Shown: in pieces, positions 17,489 through 25,598 of the stretch
Position numbering within the stretch: position 1 is the stretch's first letter
Layout of the letters: every line of letters starts with the position of its first letter
NCBI RefSeq assembly: GCF_001544915.2
Contig: NZ_FCOE02000007.1
Location: 62,001-126,000 of the forward strand
DNA length: 64,000 nt
From: Caballeronia pedi
GTDB lineage: Bacteria > Pseudomonadota > Gammaproteobacteria > Burkholderiales > Burkholderiaceae
Direction: 5' to 3'
Made by a program: the position numbers and the translations under genes
Notes under the pieces: generated by a model
What the model was told of the DNA's origin: nothing
Seen by the model: the letters and a program-made list of their open reading frames with translations, nothing else
The model's database searches: none

Positions 17489-17521
17489 GATAACCAGCGT
17501 TTATCAGCATAAGAATTTATG
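17489..17521. promoter_or_regulatory. Candidate LysR operators
   Basis: GATAA-N7-TTATC (17489-17505) and CATAA-N4-TTATG (17508-17521) lie side by side between the divergent LysR and transporter genes. Both have the AT-rich dyad form expected of LysR binding sites. Confidence 0.55.
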
Positions 17522-17599
17522 GTTATTCGAATTATAGGGGCGCGTCTATGATCGCCCGACGCTCATCGAAATCGAGCGAATGACAAGGAGACCTCAGTG

Positions 17600-18898
17600 A
17601 TGCAAGACCTCACGCCCGCCCTCGGGACGGCCGCGCCCGCGCGCGAGCGCACATCCCGCTCCAGAGCGAAGACCATCGTCGCGACATCGGCTGGCAACGC
17701 GCTGGAGATGTTCGACTTTACCGTGTTCAGTTATTTCGCAGCCCTGATTGCGAAGAATTTCTTCCCCGTCGATTCCGAAGCCGGACCGATGCTGCTCGCG
17801 CTCGCGACCTTCGGCGTCGGCTTCGTGATGCGGCCGCTCGGCGGCATCCTGATCGGCGGTTACGCGGACCGGCACGGCCGCAAGGCGGCGCTCACCCTGA
17901 CCATCGCGCTGATGATGATCGGCACCGCGATGATCGCGCTTACGCCCACTTACGCGCGGATCGGCATCGCGGCGCCGGTGTGCGTCGTGCTCGGGCGGCT
18001 GCTGCAGGGCCTGTCGGCGGGCGGCGAAATCGGAGCGGCGACCACTTTTCTGATGGAATCCGGCCCGCTGTCGCAGCGCGGCTTCATGGTGAGCTTTCAA
18101 ATGATGAGCCAGGGCGTCGCCGCCCTGCTCGGCGCGCTGTCCGGCGCGCTGCTGTCGGCCGCGCTGCCGCCGGCGTCGCTCGAAGCGTGGGGCTGGCGCC
18201 TGCCGTTTCTGTTCGGCCTGCTGCTCGGGCCGGTCGGCCTGTATATCCGCCGCCATCTCGACGAAACGCACGAGCCGCGCGCACGGGAAAAAAGCGCGCT
18301 GCGCGAAGTGCTGACCGCGCATCTCGGCCGGCTGCTGCTCGGCGTGATGATGATCGTCGGACCGACGTCGATGCTCTACATCATGGTCTTCTACATGCCG
18401 GGTTACGCGGTGCGCGAGCTGCATCTGCCGGTCGCGACATCGTTTCTCGCTGGCTGCGCGTCCGGTCTCACGATGCTCGTCGCTGCGCTCGCCGCCGGGC
18501 TCTTCATCATCGACCGTCTGCCGCGGCGCAAGCCGCTCGTGTTCGGCACCTCGTTCGCATCGCTGCTGTGCGTGGTGCCGGCGTTCAAGACGCTCCTGAC
18601 GATGCCATCGATTCCAGTGCTGATCGTGATCGTGGTGCTGGTGATGGGGCTCGCGACGCTCGGCACGTCGTCGTTCTTCCTGCTCATCATGGAAGGCTTT
18701 CCGCAGCACGTGCGCGCCACCGCGCTCGCGATGATTTACAGCTTCGGCGTGACCATCTTCGGCGGCTTCGCGCAGTTCAACGTGACGTGGCTGCTGCATC
18801 GCACCGGCGACCCGATGACGCCCGCGTGGTATCTGCTCGTCGCCGGCGTCGTGAGCCTCCTCGCGATCTGGCGTTTCCCCGAGCGGCGCGTCGAGTAG
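17600..18898 (+). CDS. MHS family MFS transporter
   Basis: A 432-residue 12-helix symporter of the metabolite:H+ symporter group. It has the MHS signature GNALEMFDFTVFSYF near the N-terminus, the loop motif GGYADRHGRK after helix 2 and RLLQGLSAGGEIGAA in helix 4-5. A ribosome-binding site (aaggag) precedes adjacent GTG and ATG codons (17597 and 17600); the ATG has the better spacing. Next downstream are a porin and an M20 amidohydrolase on the same strand, suggesting an uptake-and-hydrolysis operon for an amide or amino-acid conjugate under the divergent LysR protein. Substrate is inferred only from this context. Confidence 0.88.
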   Translation: MQDLTPALGTAAPARERTSRSRAKTIVATSAGNALEMFDFTVFSYFAALIAKNFFPVDSEAGPMLLALATFGVGFVMRPLGGILIGGYADRHGRKAALTLTIALMMIGTAMIALTPTYARIGIAAPVCVVLGRLLQGLSAGGEIGAATTFLMESGPLSQRGFMVSFQMMSQGVAALLGALSGALLSAALPPASLEAWGWRLPFLFGLLLGPVGLYIRRHLDETHEPRAREKSALREVLTAHLGRLLLGVMMIVGPTSMLYIMVFYMPGYAVRELHLPVATSFLAGCASGLTMLVAALAAGLFIIDRLPRRKPLVFGTSFASLLCVVPAFKTLLTMPSIPVLIVIVVLVMGLATLGTSSFFLLIMEGFPQHVRATALAMIYSFGVTIFGGFAQFNVTWLLHRTGDPMTPAWYLLVAGVVSLLAIWRFPERRVE

Positions 18899-18932
18899 AC
18901 GCCGCTTTCCTTCGCGCTTTTCTCCCACATCG

Positions 18933-18954
18933 CGATTCGCCGCAAGGCGGATCG
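18933..18954 (+). other. Intercistronic hairpin
   Basis: CGATTCGCC-GCAA-GGCGGATCG forms a 9-bp stem with one G-U pair and a GNRA-type loop between the transporter and porin genes. It has no T-tract, so it may affect mRNA processing or stability rather than end transcription. Confidence 0.4.
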
Positions 18955-19012
18955 TGGCGGGCGCGCGCGTCCGCCGCGATCCCGCCGGCACACTCAAACA
19001 AGAACACGAGAC

Positions 19013-20089
19013 ATGCATTTCACGACTTTCCACGCAGCGCGCATGGTTTGCGCGCTCGGCTTCATCGGCGCCAGCGCGTGCGCCCCGTCCGCTTTTGCGT
19101 CGATGACGCTCTACGGCGCCGTCGACAGCTTTCTCCAGTACTCGAACAACAGCGGCGATACGGCGTGGCGCCTGCAGAGCGGCGGCGCGTCGACCTCGCG
19201 CTGGGGCATCACCGGCAGCGAGGATCTCGGCGGCGGCGTCTATTCCGGCTTCCGGCTGGAAAGCGGCATCAACCTGATGAACGGCCAGCAGCAAAGCGCG
19301 ACCTCGATCTACAACCGCGAAGCGAACGTATGGCTCGGCGCGCAGCGCTTCGGCACGATCAAGCTCGGCAAGCAATATCCGGCGATTCCGCCCGAAGGCG
19401 CCGATCCGTTCTATGCGGTCGGCATGCTCTCGCCGTGGGCGAGCAGCGTGCTCGCGGTGTCCGATCTCGGGCCGGGCGCGGCGACCGTGCAGGCGCGCAC
19501 CGACAACGCCATCAGCTACGAAACGCCGATCTGGTCCGGCTTCAGCGCGAAGGTGCTGTACGCGCTGCGCAATGCGGCGGGCGCAAGTCCGGTCGCGCGC
19601 AACGCGGGCGGGATCGTCAATTACGCGAACGGGCCGCTCGCGTTCAACGTCGCCTACAACGCCGTGTGGACCGATACGCCGCACGGCCCGGCGGCCAGCA
19701 CGCCCGACGGCCCGCGCACCGACATCGTGATGGCCGACGTGCTGTACGACTTCGGCGCGCTCGCGGCCTCGGCCACCTACACGCTCACGCGGCCCACCGC
19801 GCCGAACACGTATGTCGCGGCGGTCTATTCGCTCGGCGCGGTGTGGACCCACGGCCCGCACGTGATTCGCGCGGGCGCGGTGTATCGCAACGTCGCGGGC
19901 CGCGAGGACAGCGCGTTCGGCGCGCTCGTCGGCTACGACTACCAGTTTTCGAAACTGACGGGCGTCTATGCGCGCGTCGGCGGCTTTCGCAATCAGGGAC
20001 GCTCGCAACTTTCCTTCGGCTCCGATCCGCTCGCCGCGCCAGGCGTGAATCCGTTCGTCGTCGCGCTCGGGCTGCGCAAGAAGTTCTGA
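19013..20089 (+). CDS. Gram-negative porin (OmpC/Burkholderia type)
   Basis: A 358-residue outer-membrane 16-strand trimeric porin. A signal peptide (cleavage after SAFA, about residue 29) is followed by the typical first strand SMTLYGAVDSFLQYSNNS, the RWGITGSEDLGGG turn and the C-terminal strand ending in Phe (VVALGLRKKF), which is the BAM recognition signal. Length is normal. It lies between the MHS transporter and the amidohydrolase, so it probably provides outer-membrane entry for their substrate. The start at 19013 lies after acgagac, a weak ribosome-binding site. Confidence 0.9.
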   Translation: MHFTTFHAARMVCALGFIGASACAPSAFASMTLYGAVDSFLQYSNNSGDTAWRLQSGGASTSRWGITGSEDLGGGVYSGFRLESGINLMNGQQQSATSIYNREANVWLGAQRFGTIKLGKQYPAIPPEGADPFYAVGMLSPWASSVLAVSDLGPGAATVQARTDNAISYETPIWSGFSAKVLYALRNAAGASPVARNAGGIVNYANGPLAFNVAYNAVWTDTPHGPAASTPDGPRTDIVMADVLYDFGALAASATYTLTRPTAPNTYVAAVYSLGAVWTHGPHVIRAGAVYRNVAGREDSAFGALVGYDYQFSKLTGVYARVGGFRNQGRSQLSFGSDPLAAPGVNPFVVALGLRKKF

Positions 20090-20126
20090 CTTTCCTTTCC
20101 CTTTCGACATGGAGACATCGACCGAC

Positions 20127-21557
20127 ATGACCCACATCGCCACCGCGTACATCGACGAACACGCGACGCGCTATATCGCGCTCGCCGATTCCATCTGGCA
20201 GCTCGCGGAATTGCGCTACGAGGAAACCGCGTCCGCGCGCCTGCATATCGATGCGCTCGAAGCGGCCGGCTTTCGCGTGACGCGCGGCGTCGCTGGCATT
20301 CCGACCGCGTTCGTCGCGCAATGGGGCGAAAGCGGCCCGGTCATCGCGATACTCGGTGAATACGATGCGCTCTCCGGCATGAGCCAGGAAGCCGGCGCGC
20401 TGCAATGCCGGCCGGCGGACGACATCGCCAACGGCAACGGTCACGGCTGCGGGCATCATCTACTGGGCACGGCGTCGCATCTGGCGGCGGTGGCGGTGGC
20501 CGCGCAACTGAAGCAGAGCGGTCAACGGGGCACGGTGCGCTTCTACGGCTGCCCGGCGGAGGAAGGCGGCTCCGGCAAGACCTTCATGGCGCGCGCAGGC
20601 CTCTTCGACGACGTCGATGTCGCGCTGTGCTGGCATCCCGCCTCGCATACGGGCGTGTTCGCGGCCAGTTCGCTCGCCAACATCCAGGCGTATTTCCGCT
20701 TTCACGGCAAGGCGTCGCACGCGGCGGCGTCGCCGCATCTGGGCCGCAGCGCGCTCGATGCGGTCGAGCTGATGAACGTCGGCGTGAACTATCTGCGCGA
20801 GCACATGCTGCCCGAGGCGCGCGTGCATTACGCGGTGACCAATACCGGCGGGCTGTCGCCGAACGTCGTCCAAGCGAACGCCGAAGTGCTGTATCTCGTG
20901 CGCGCCCCGCGCAACGATCAGGCCGCCGACCTGTACGCACGCGTCTGCGACGTGGCGCGCGGCGCGGCACTGATGACGGGCTGCCGCGTCGAGATCGTGT
21001 TCGACAAGGCGTGCTCGAACCTGCTGCAGAATGCGGTGCTCAATCGCGTCGTGGACCGGCATCTGCATGCGTTCGGCGCGCCGTCCTACAGCGCCGACGA
21101 AACCGCGTTCGCGCGCCGCCTGCAAGCGGACACGCTGACCGACGACGATATCGAAAGCGCGTCGCGCTCCCTGTCGCATGCATGGCGCAATCCGGCGCCG
21201 CTGTTCGATCGCATCGATGCCTACGAGCCGGGCAACGAAAAGCCGCTCTACGGCTCGACCGATGTCGGCGACGTGAGCTGGGTCACGCCGACCGCGCAAT
21301 GTTTCGTCAGTTGTTTCGCGTTCGGCACGCCGTTCCATTCGTGGCAGCTCGTCGCGCAGGGCAAGACGTCGCTCGCGCACAAGGGCATGCTGCTCGCGGC
21401 GAAGACGCTCGCGGCGTCCGCGCTGGAGCTGATCGCGACGCCCGCGCTCATCGACGAAGCCAGGGCGGAGCTGATCGAACGCCGTCACGGCAAACCGTAC
21501 GTCTGCCCGATTCCGCCCGAGGTGCCGCTGCCGTTCATGCGCAATCGAGCATCGTAG
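20127..21557 (+). CDS. M20 family amidohydrolase, AbgB-like
   Basis: A 476-residue zinc-dependent peptidase/amidohydrolase. The metal site HGCGHH (about residue 105), the acidic ligands in AEEGGSGK (about 145) and the size fit p-aminobenzoyl-glutamate hydrolase subunit B (AbgB, 481 residues) better than short hippuricases. Two in-frame ATG codons occur: 20109 lacks a ribosome-binding site, while 20127 follows ggagac, so 20127 is chosen. No AbgA-like partner is present, so it may act as a homodimer on another N-acyl amino acid. It follows a porin and an MHS transporter, consistent with a scavenging operon. A strong hairpin follows. Confidence 0.82.
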   Translation: MTHIATAYIDEHATRYIALADSIWQLAELRYEETASARLHIDALEAAGFRVTRGVAGIPTAFVAQWGESGPVIAILGEYDALSGMSQEAGALQCRPADDIANGNGHGCGHHLLGTASHLAAVAVAAQLKQSGQRGTVRFYGCPAEEGGSGKTFMARAGLFDDVDVALCWHPASHTGVFAASSLANIQAYFRFHGKASHAAASPHLGRSALDAVELMNVGVNYLREHMLPEARVHYAVTNTGGLSPNVVQANAEVLYLVRAPRNDQAADLYARVCDVARGAALMTGCRVEIVFDKACSNLLQNAVLNRVVDRHLHAFGAPSYSADETAFARRLQADTLTDDDIESASRSLSHAWRNPAPLFDRIDAYEPGNEKPLYGSTDVGDVSWVTPTAQCFVSCFAFGTPFHSWQLVAQGKTSLAHKGMLLAAKTLAASALELIATPALIDEARAELIERRHGKPYVCPIPPEVPLPFMRNRAS

Positions 21558-21566
21558 ATAAACGCG

Positions 21567-21593
21567 TCACTGTTCTCGCATCGAGAACAGTGA
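21567..21593. terminator. Strong hairpin, probable terminator or operator
   Basis: TCACTGTTCTCG-CAT-CGAGAACAGTGA is a perfect 12-bp dyad ten bases after the amidohydrolase stop codon, followed by a weak T-rich run (tttgaattt). The short T-run leaves open that it is instead a protein-binding site for the GST gene 100 bp downstream. Confidence 0.55.
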
Positions 21594-21692
21594 TTTGAAT
21601 TTGCCTGCCATTCTCCTTCTTCGCGCAAGAACCCATACTTGATTCACAGGACGGGATTTCTCCCGGCCGCCAACCGAATCAGGGAACCTGCC

Positions 21693-22313
21693 GTGAAGAT
21701 CTACTACCATCCGCTGTCCGGCCATTCGCACCGCGCGCGTCTTTTCCTCAATCTGCTTTCCATCGAGCACGAGGACGTGTTCGTCGACCTCGCCGCCGCC
21801 GCGCACAAGACGCCCGAGTACCTGAAACTGAACCGCTTCGGCCAGCTTCCGGTGCTCGTGGACGGCGAGACGGTCGTCCCCGATTCGAACGCGATTCTCG
21901 TCTATCTCGCGAAGAAATCCGGCGCTGCGAAGTGGCTGCCCGACACGCCCGCAGAAGCCGCCGCCGTGCAGCGCTGGCTCTCGGTCGCGGCGGGGCAGAT
22001 CGCGTTCGGACCGGCCGCCGCGCGCCTCATCACCGTGTTCGGCGCGAAATTCGACGCGGACGAAGTCATCGCCCGCGCGCATAACGTGCTGAAAGTGATC
22101 GACGCGGAACTGGCGAACCGCGAGTGGATCGCGGATATCGGCGCAGCGCATCCGACCATCGCGGATGTCGCGCTCTACAGCTACATTGCGAGCGCGCCCG
22201 AAGGCAACGTCGATCTCTCCGCTTACGCGAACGTGAATGCGTGGCTCAAGCGCGTCGAGGCGCTGCCCGGTTTCCTTCCGTTTCAAAAGACGGCCGCGGG
22301 TCTCGCGGCGTAA
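21693..22313 (+). CDS. Glutathione S-transferase
   Basis: A 206-residue cytoplasmic GST with a thioredoxin-like N-terminal domain ([21 protein letters not shown], residues 2-22; [20 protein letters not shown] with the cis-Pro and the Ser that binds the gamma-glutamyl group) and an all-helical C-terminal domain (about 85-206) with the conserved N-capping [12 protein letters not shown]. The start is GTG at 21693, preceded by aggga. It is followed after 51 bp by a multi-domain oxidoreductase, and the pair often co-occur in proteobacteria in my recollection, suggesting a shared detoxification role. Substrate unknown. Confidence 0.88.
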   Translation: MKIYYHPLSGHSHRARLFLNLLSIEHEDVFVDLAAAAHKTPEYLKLNRFGQLPVLVDGETVVPDSNAILVYLAKKSGAAKWLPDTPAEAAAVQRWLSVAAGQIAFGPAAARLITVFGAKFDADEVIARAHNVLKVIDAELANREWIADIGAAHPTIADVALYSYIASAPEGNVDLSAYANVNAWLKRVEALPGFLPFQKTAAGLAA

Positions 22314-22364
22314 AGTGAGCGCGGCGGCCCCGCCGCCGCGCCTGACTCGAAGAGGCATACGATC

Positions 22365-24452
22365 ATGTCCACTTCCGTGCTGCCGAACACAGCCCCCGTC
22401 GCCACGCCTTCGCCGTGGCATCGCGGTGAAATCGCCATCCAGAAAGCCTTCGGCGCATACGAGCGCATGGACGGCGTCGGGCGGCGCGTCGTGCGCGATT
22501 ACATGCCGGACCAGCATCGCCAGTTCTTCGCGCAGTTGCCGTTCATCGTGGCGGGCGCGGTCGACGAACACGGCGATCCGTGGGCGACGCTCGTCGCCGG
22601 GCATCCCGGCTTCATGCGCACGCCCGACGCGAAAACGCTGTCGATCAGCCGCGCTCGCGATCCGCTCGATCCCGCCGACGCCGGCATGGACGACGGCGCA
22701 TCGATCGGGCTGCTCGGCATCGAGTTGCACACGCGGCGGCGCAACCGCATGAACGGCGTGATCAGCCGCGACGGCGCGAACGTGGATTTCGCCGTGGCCG
22801 TCGAGCAGAGTTACGGCAATTGCCCGCAGTACATCCAGTTGCGCGATTTCGAGTTCGTGCGCGATCCGGCCACGCCTTCGCCCGTGCAGCCGGTCCTGCT
22901 CGACGCGCTTTCGCCGCGCGCCACGGCGATGATCACGGGCGCGGACGCGTTCTTCGTCGCGTCGTATTTCGATCGCGAGGACGGGCATCGGCAAGTGGAC
23001 GTGTCGCATCGCGGCGGCAAGCCGGGCTTCGTGCGTCTCGCGGACGACGGCTCGTTCACCATTCCCGATTTCGCGGGCAATCTGTTCTTCAACACGCTCG
23101 GCAATATTCTCGTCAATGGCCGCGCGGGCCTCGTGTTCGCCGACTTCGAAAGCGGCGACCTGCTGCAACTCGCGGGCGACGCCGAAGTGCTGCTCGATTC
23201 GCCCGAAACCGCCGCGTTCCAGGGCGCGGAGCGGCTGTGGCGCTTCACGCCGCGCCGCATCGTGTATCGCGCGGAAGCGCTGCCGATACGGTGGAAGGCG
23301 CGCGGCGACGGCGCATCGCCCAATTCGCTGATGACCGGCGACTGGGCGCAAGTGGCCGAGCGCCTCAAGGCCGCCGCACTCGCCAACGTGTGGCGCACGT
23401 TCCGCGTGAGCAAGATCGTCGATGAAAGCGATACGATCCGCTCCTTCCATCTCGAACCCGCCGACGGCGCGGGCATCGTGCCGCATCTGGCCGGCCAGCA
23501 TCTGCCGATTCGCGTGACGCTGCCGGGCGAAGCGAAGCCGGTGATTCGCACCTACACGCTGTCGGTCGCGCCGTCGGACGGTCTGTACCGGATCAGCGTG
23601 AAGCGCGGCGGACGCGTGTCCGCGCATCTGCACGACACCTTGCGAGTCGGCGGCGTCATCGAAGCGCGCGCGCCCGCGGGCGACTTCACGATCGATGCGC
23701 TCGAGCGGCGTCCTGCCGTGCTGATGGCGGCGGGCGTCGGCGTCACGCCGATGCTCGCGATGCTGCGGCACATCGTCTACGAAGGCCTGCGCAAGCGTCG
23801 CGTGCGGCCGGTCTGGATGATCGTGTCGGCGCATTCGCTCGCAAACCGCGCGTTCACGCGGGAAATCGACGCGCTCGAGCAAAGCGCGGGCGGCGCGGTC
23901 AACGTGATCCGCGTGCTGAGCGACACGGAGGGGGCGAGCCTCACGCGCGATTACGACGCATCGGGGCGCATCGACATCGATCTGCTGACGAGCCGCCTGC
24001 CTTTCAACGACTACGACTTCTATCTGTGCGGGCCGGGCGCGTTCATGCAGACGCTCTACGATGGCCTGCGCGCGCTCAACGTCGCCGATACGCGCATTCA
24101 TGCGGAAGCGTTCGGGCCGTCGGCGCTGAAACGCACGGCGGATCGCGGCGCGGACGTCAAGCCGATGCGCCCGGCCGCGACCGAACCGGTGAAAGTAAGC
24201 TTTGTGAAGTCGGTCAAAGACGCGCAATGGAAACCGGGCGGCGGCACGTTGCTGGAACTCGCGGAAGCGAGCGGCCTCGCGCCGGAGTTCAATTGCCGGG
24301 GCGGCACCTGCGGCACATGCCGCACGCGCATCGTGCAGGGCGCGGTGTCGTATGAAAGCGAGCCGGCGTTCCATGTCGGCGACCATGAAGCGTTGATCTG
24401 CTGCGCGATGCCCGCCGCCGAAGAAGGAGACACGCTCAAGCTGGATCTTTAA
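22365..24452 (+). CDS. Three-domain fusion: pyridoxamine-oxidase-like, FNR reductase, 2Fe-2S ferredoxin
   Basis: A 695-residue soluble protein. Residues about 30-310 form an FMN-binding split-barrel region of the pyridoxamine-5-phosphate-oxidase type (GAVDEHGDPWATLVAG, FFNTLGNILVNGRAGLVF). Residues about 340-600 are a ferredoxin-NADP reductase module with the FAD motif RTYTLS and the NAD motif AAGVGVTPMLAML. The C-terminal 90 residues are a plant-type ferredoxin with Cys ligands in FNCRGGTCGTC and ICCAMP. Electrons could pass NAD(P)H to FAD to 2Fe-2S and on to FMN or a substrate. Start 22365 gives the full first domain. It follows the GST gene and precedes a LysR gene on the same strand. Confidence 0.85.
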   Translation: MSTSVLPNTAPVATPSPWHRGEIAIQKAFGAYERMDGVGRRVVRDYMPDQHRQFFAQLPFIVAGAVDEHGDPWATLVAGHPGFMRTPDAKTLSISRARDPLDPADAGMDDGASIGLLGIELHTRRRNRMNGVISRDGANVDFAVAVEQSYGNCPQYIQLRDFEFVRDPATPSPVQPVLLDALSPRATAMITGADAFFVASYFDREDGHRQVDVSHRGGKPGFVRLADDGSFTIPDFAGNLFFNTLGNILVNGRAGLVFADFESGDLLQLAGDAEVLLDSPETAAFQGAERLWRFTPRRIVYRAEALPIRWKARGDGASPNSLMTGDWAQVAERLKAAALANVWRTFRVSKIVDESDTIRSFHLEPADGAGIVPHLAGQHLPIRVTLPGEAKPVIRTYTLSVAPSDGLYRISVKRGGRVSAHLHDTLRVGGVIEARAPAGDFTIDALERRPAVLMAAGVGVTPMLAMLRHIVYEGLRKRRVRPVWMIVSAHSLANRAFTREIDALEQSAGGAVNVIRVLSDTEGASLTRDYDASGRIDIDLLTSRLPFNDYDFYLCGPGAFMQTLYDGLRALNVADTRIHAEAFGPSALKRTADRGADVKPMRPAATEPVKVSFVKSVKDAQWKPGGGTLLELAEASGLAPEFNCRGGTCGTCRTRIVQGAVSYESEPAFHVGDHEALICCAMPAAEEGDTLKLDL

Positions 24453-24523
24453 CGATTGTGCCCCGCGCGCATATCCCCGAGAATGCACGGCATCCTTCAA
24501 GCCCGCGTGCCTCGTGCTTTCTC

Positions 24524-25423
24524 ATGGACCGTTTACAGGCAATGACGACCTTCGTCACGGTGGTCGAAACCGGCGGCTTCGCCTCGGCCGCGCGCAAGCT
24601 CGACGTCTCGCCTTCCGTCGTGAGCCGCGTCGTGACTGAGCTGGAAGAACACCTCGGCGTGCGCCTGCTCACGCGCACGACGCGCGTCGTGCGCCTCACC
24701 GACACCGGCAGCGGCTATTTCGAGGACTGCCGCCGCATCCTCGGCGAAATCGACTCCGCCGAACTCTCCGCGACGGGCACGCACTCGTCCCCGCGCGGCC
24801 TGCTTTCGATCACCGCGCCGGTGATGTTCGGCAGGCTGCACGTCACGCCGATCGTGCTCGACTATCTCCAGCGCTATCCCGAAGCCGATGCGAACTGCTG
24901 GTTCGTCGACCGCGTCGTCAATCTTGTCGACGAGGGCATCGACGTGGCGGTGCGGATCGCGCAACTGCCGGATTCATCGTTGCAGGCGATCAGTGTCGGG
25001 CGCGTGCGGCGCGTGCTGTGCGCGTCGCCCGCGTATCTCGCGAAGCACGGCACCCCGCGTCATCCCGACGATCTCGCCGCGCATGTCGTGATTGCGTCGA
25101 CGGGCTCGTCGACGCCGCCGGAATGGCGGCTGCATGACGGCGAGCGGCAGATTCTCGTGCGCAACCATGCGCGCTTCACGACGACCACCAACGATTCGGC
25201 CATCGCCGCCGCGCTCGCGGATTTCGGCATCGCGCGGCTGATGTCGTATCAGATCGCGCAGCATGTGAACGAGGGAAGTCTCGTCATCGTGCTGCCCGAA
25301 TTCGAGCCGCCGCCCTTGCCGATCCATCTCGTGCATCGCGAAGGACGCCATGTCACGCAGAAGGTGCGCGCGTTTCTCGACCTCGCCGTGACCACTCTGC
25401 GCGCCGATGAATCGTTGCGCTGA
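24524..25423 (+). CDS. LysR family transcriptional regulator
   Basis: A 299-residue regulator. The start MDRLQAMTTFVTVVETGGFASAARKLDVSPSVVSRVV is the standard N-terminal helix-turn-helix of the large LysR subgroup typified by DmlR/AaeR-like proteins; the upstream 22 codons are outside the family alignment. The effector domain runs about 90-295. It is co-directional with the three-domain oxidoreductase, 71 bp downstream of it, instead of divergent, so it may be part of that operon. The more usual arrangement is absent and its target is unclear. Confidence 0.87.
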   Translation: MDRLQAMTTFVTVVETGGFASAARKLDVSPSVVSRVVTELEEHLGVRLLTRTTRVVRLTDTGSGYFEDCRRILGEIDSAELSATGTHSSPRGLLSITAPVMFGRLHVTPIVLDYLQRYPEADANCWFVDRVVNLVDEGIDVAVRIAQLPDSSLQAISVGRVRRVLCASPAYLAKHGTPRHPDDLAAHVVIASTGSSTPPEWRLHDGERQILVRNHARFTTTTNDSAIAAALADFGIARLMSYQIAQHVNEGSLVIVLPEFEPPPLPIHLVHREGRHVTQKVRAFLDLAVTTLRADESLR

Positions 25424-25598
25424 AACGCGCTAAACATACGCGCTGTCGGTGACATTTCGTCCATCGTCCGTCGAATCGAACGTCCGTTAGCACGACTGCC
25501 GTGCAAAATGCCGGCAAAACATGCAACATAGCTGTCTCGAACGATCGCACCGATCGCCGCGCTTTCGGCTTTCCTGAACCTTTACCGGCTCACGCACC

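Noticed and set aside
17594..20152. An 852-codon open frame on the minus strand opposite the MHS transporter and porin genes
   Set aside because: It is a mirror frame of two well-supported genes, is extremely Arg/His-rich, and shows no family motif. High GC content at third positions opens such frames.
21567..24500. A 977-codon minus-strand frame opposite the GST and three-domain oxidoreductase genes
   Set aside because: Same reason: Arg-rich antisense shadow of genes with intact motifs, without ribosome-binding site.
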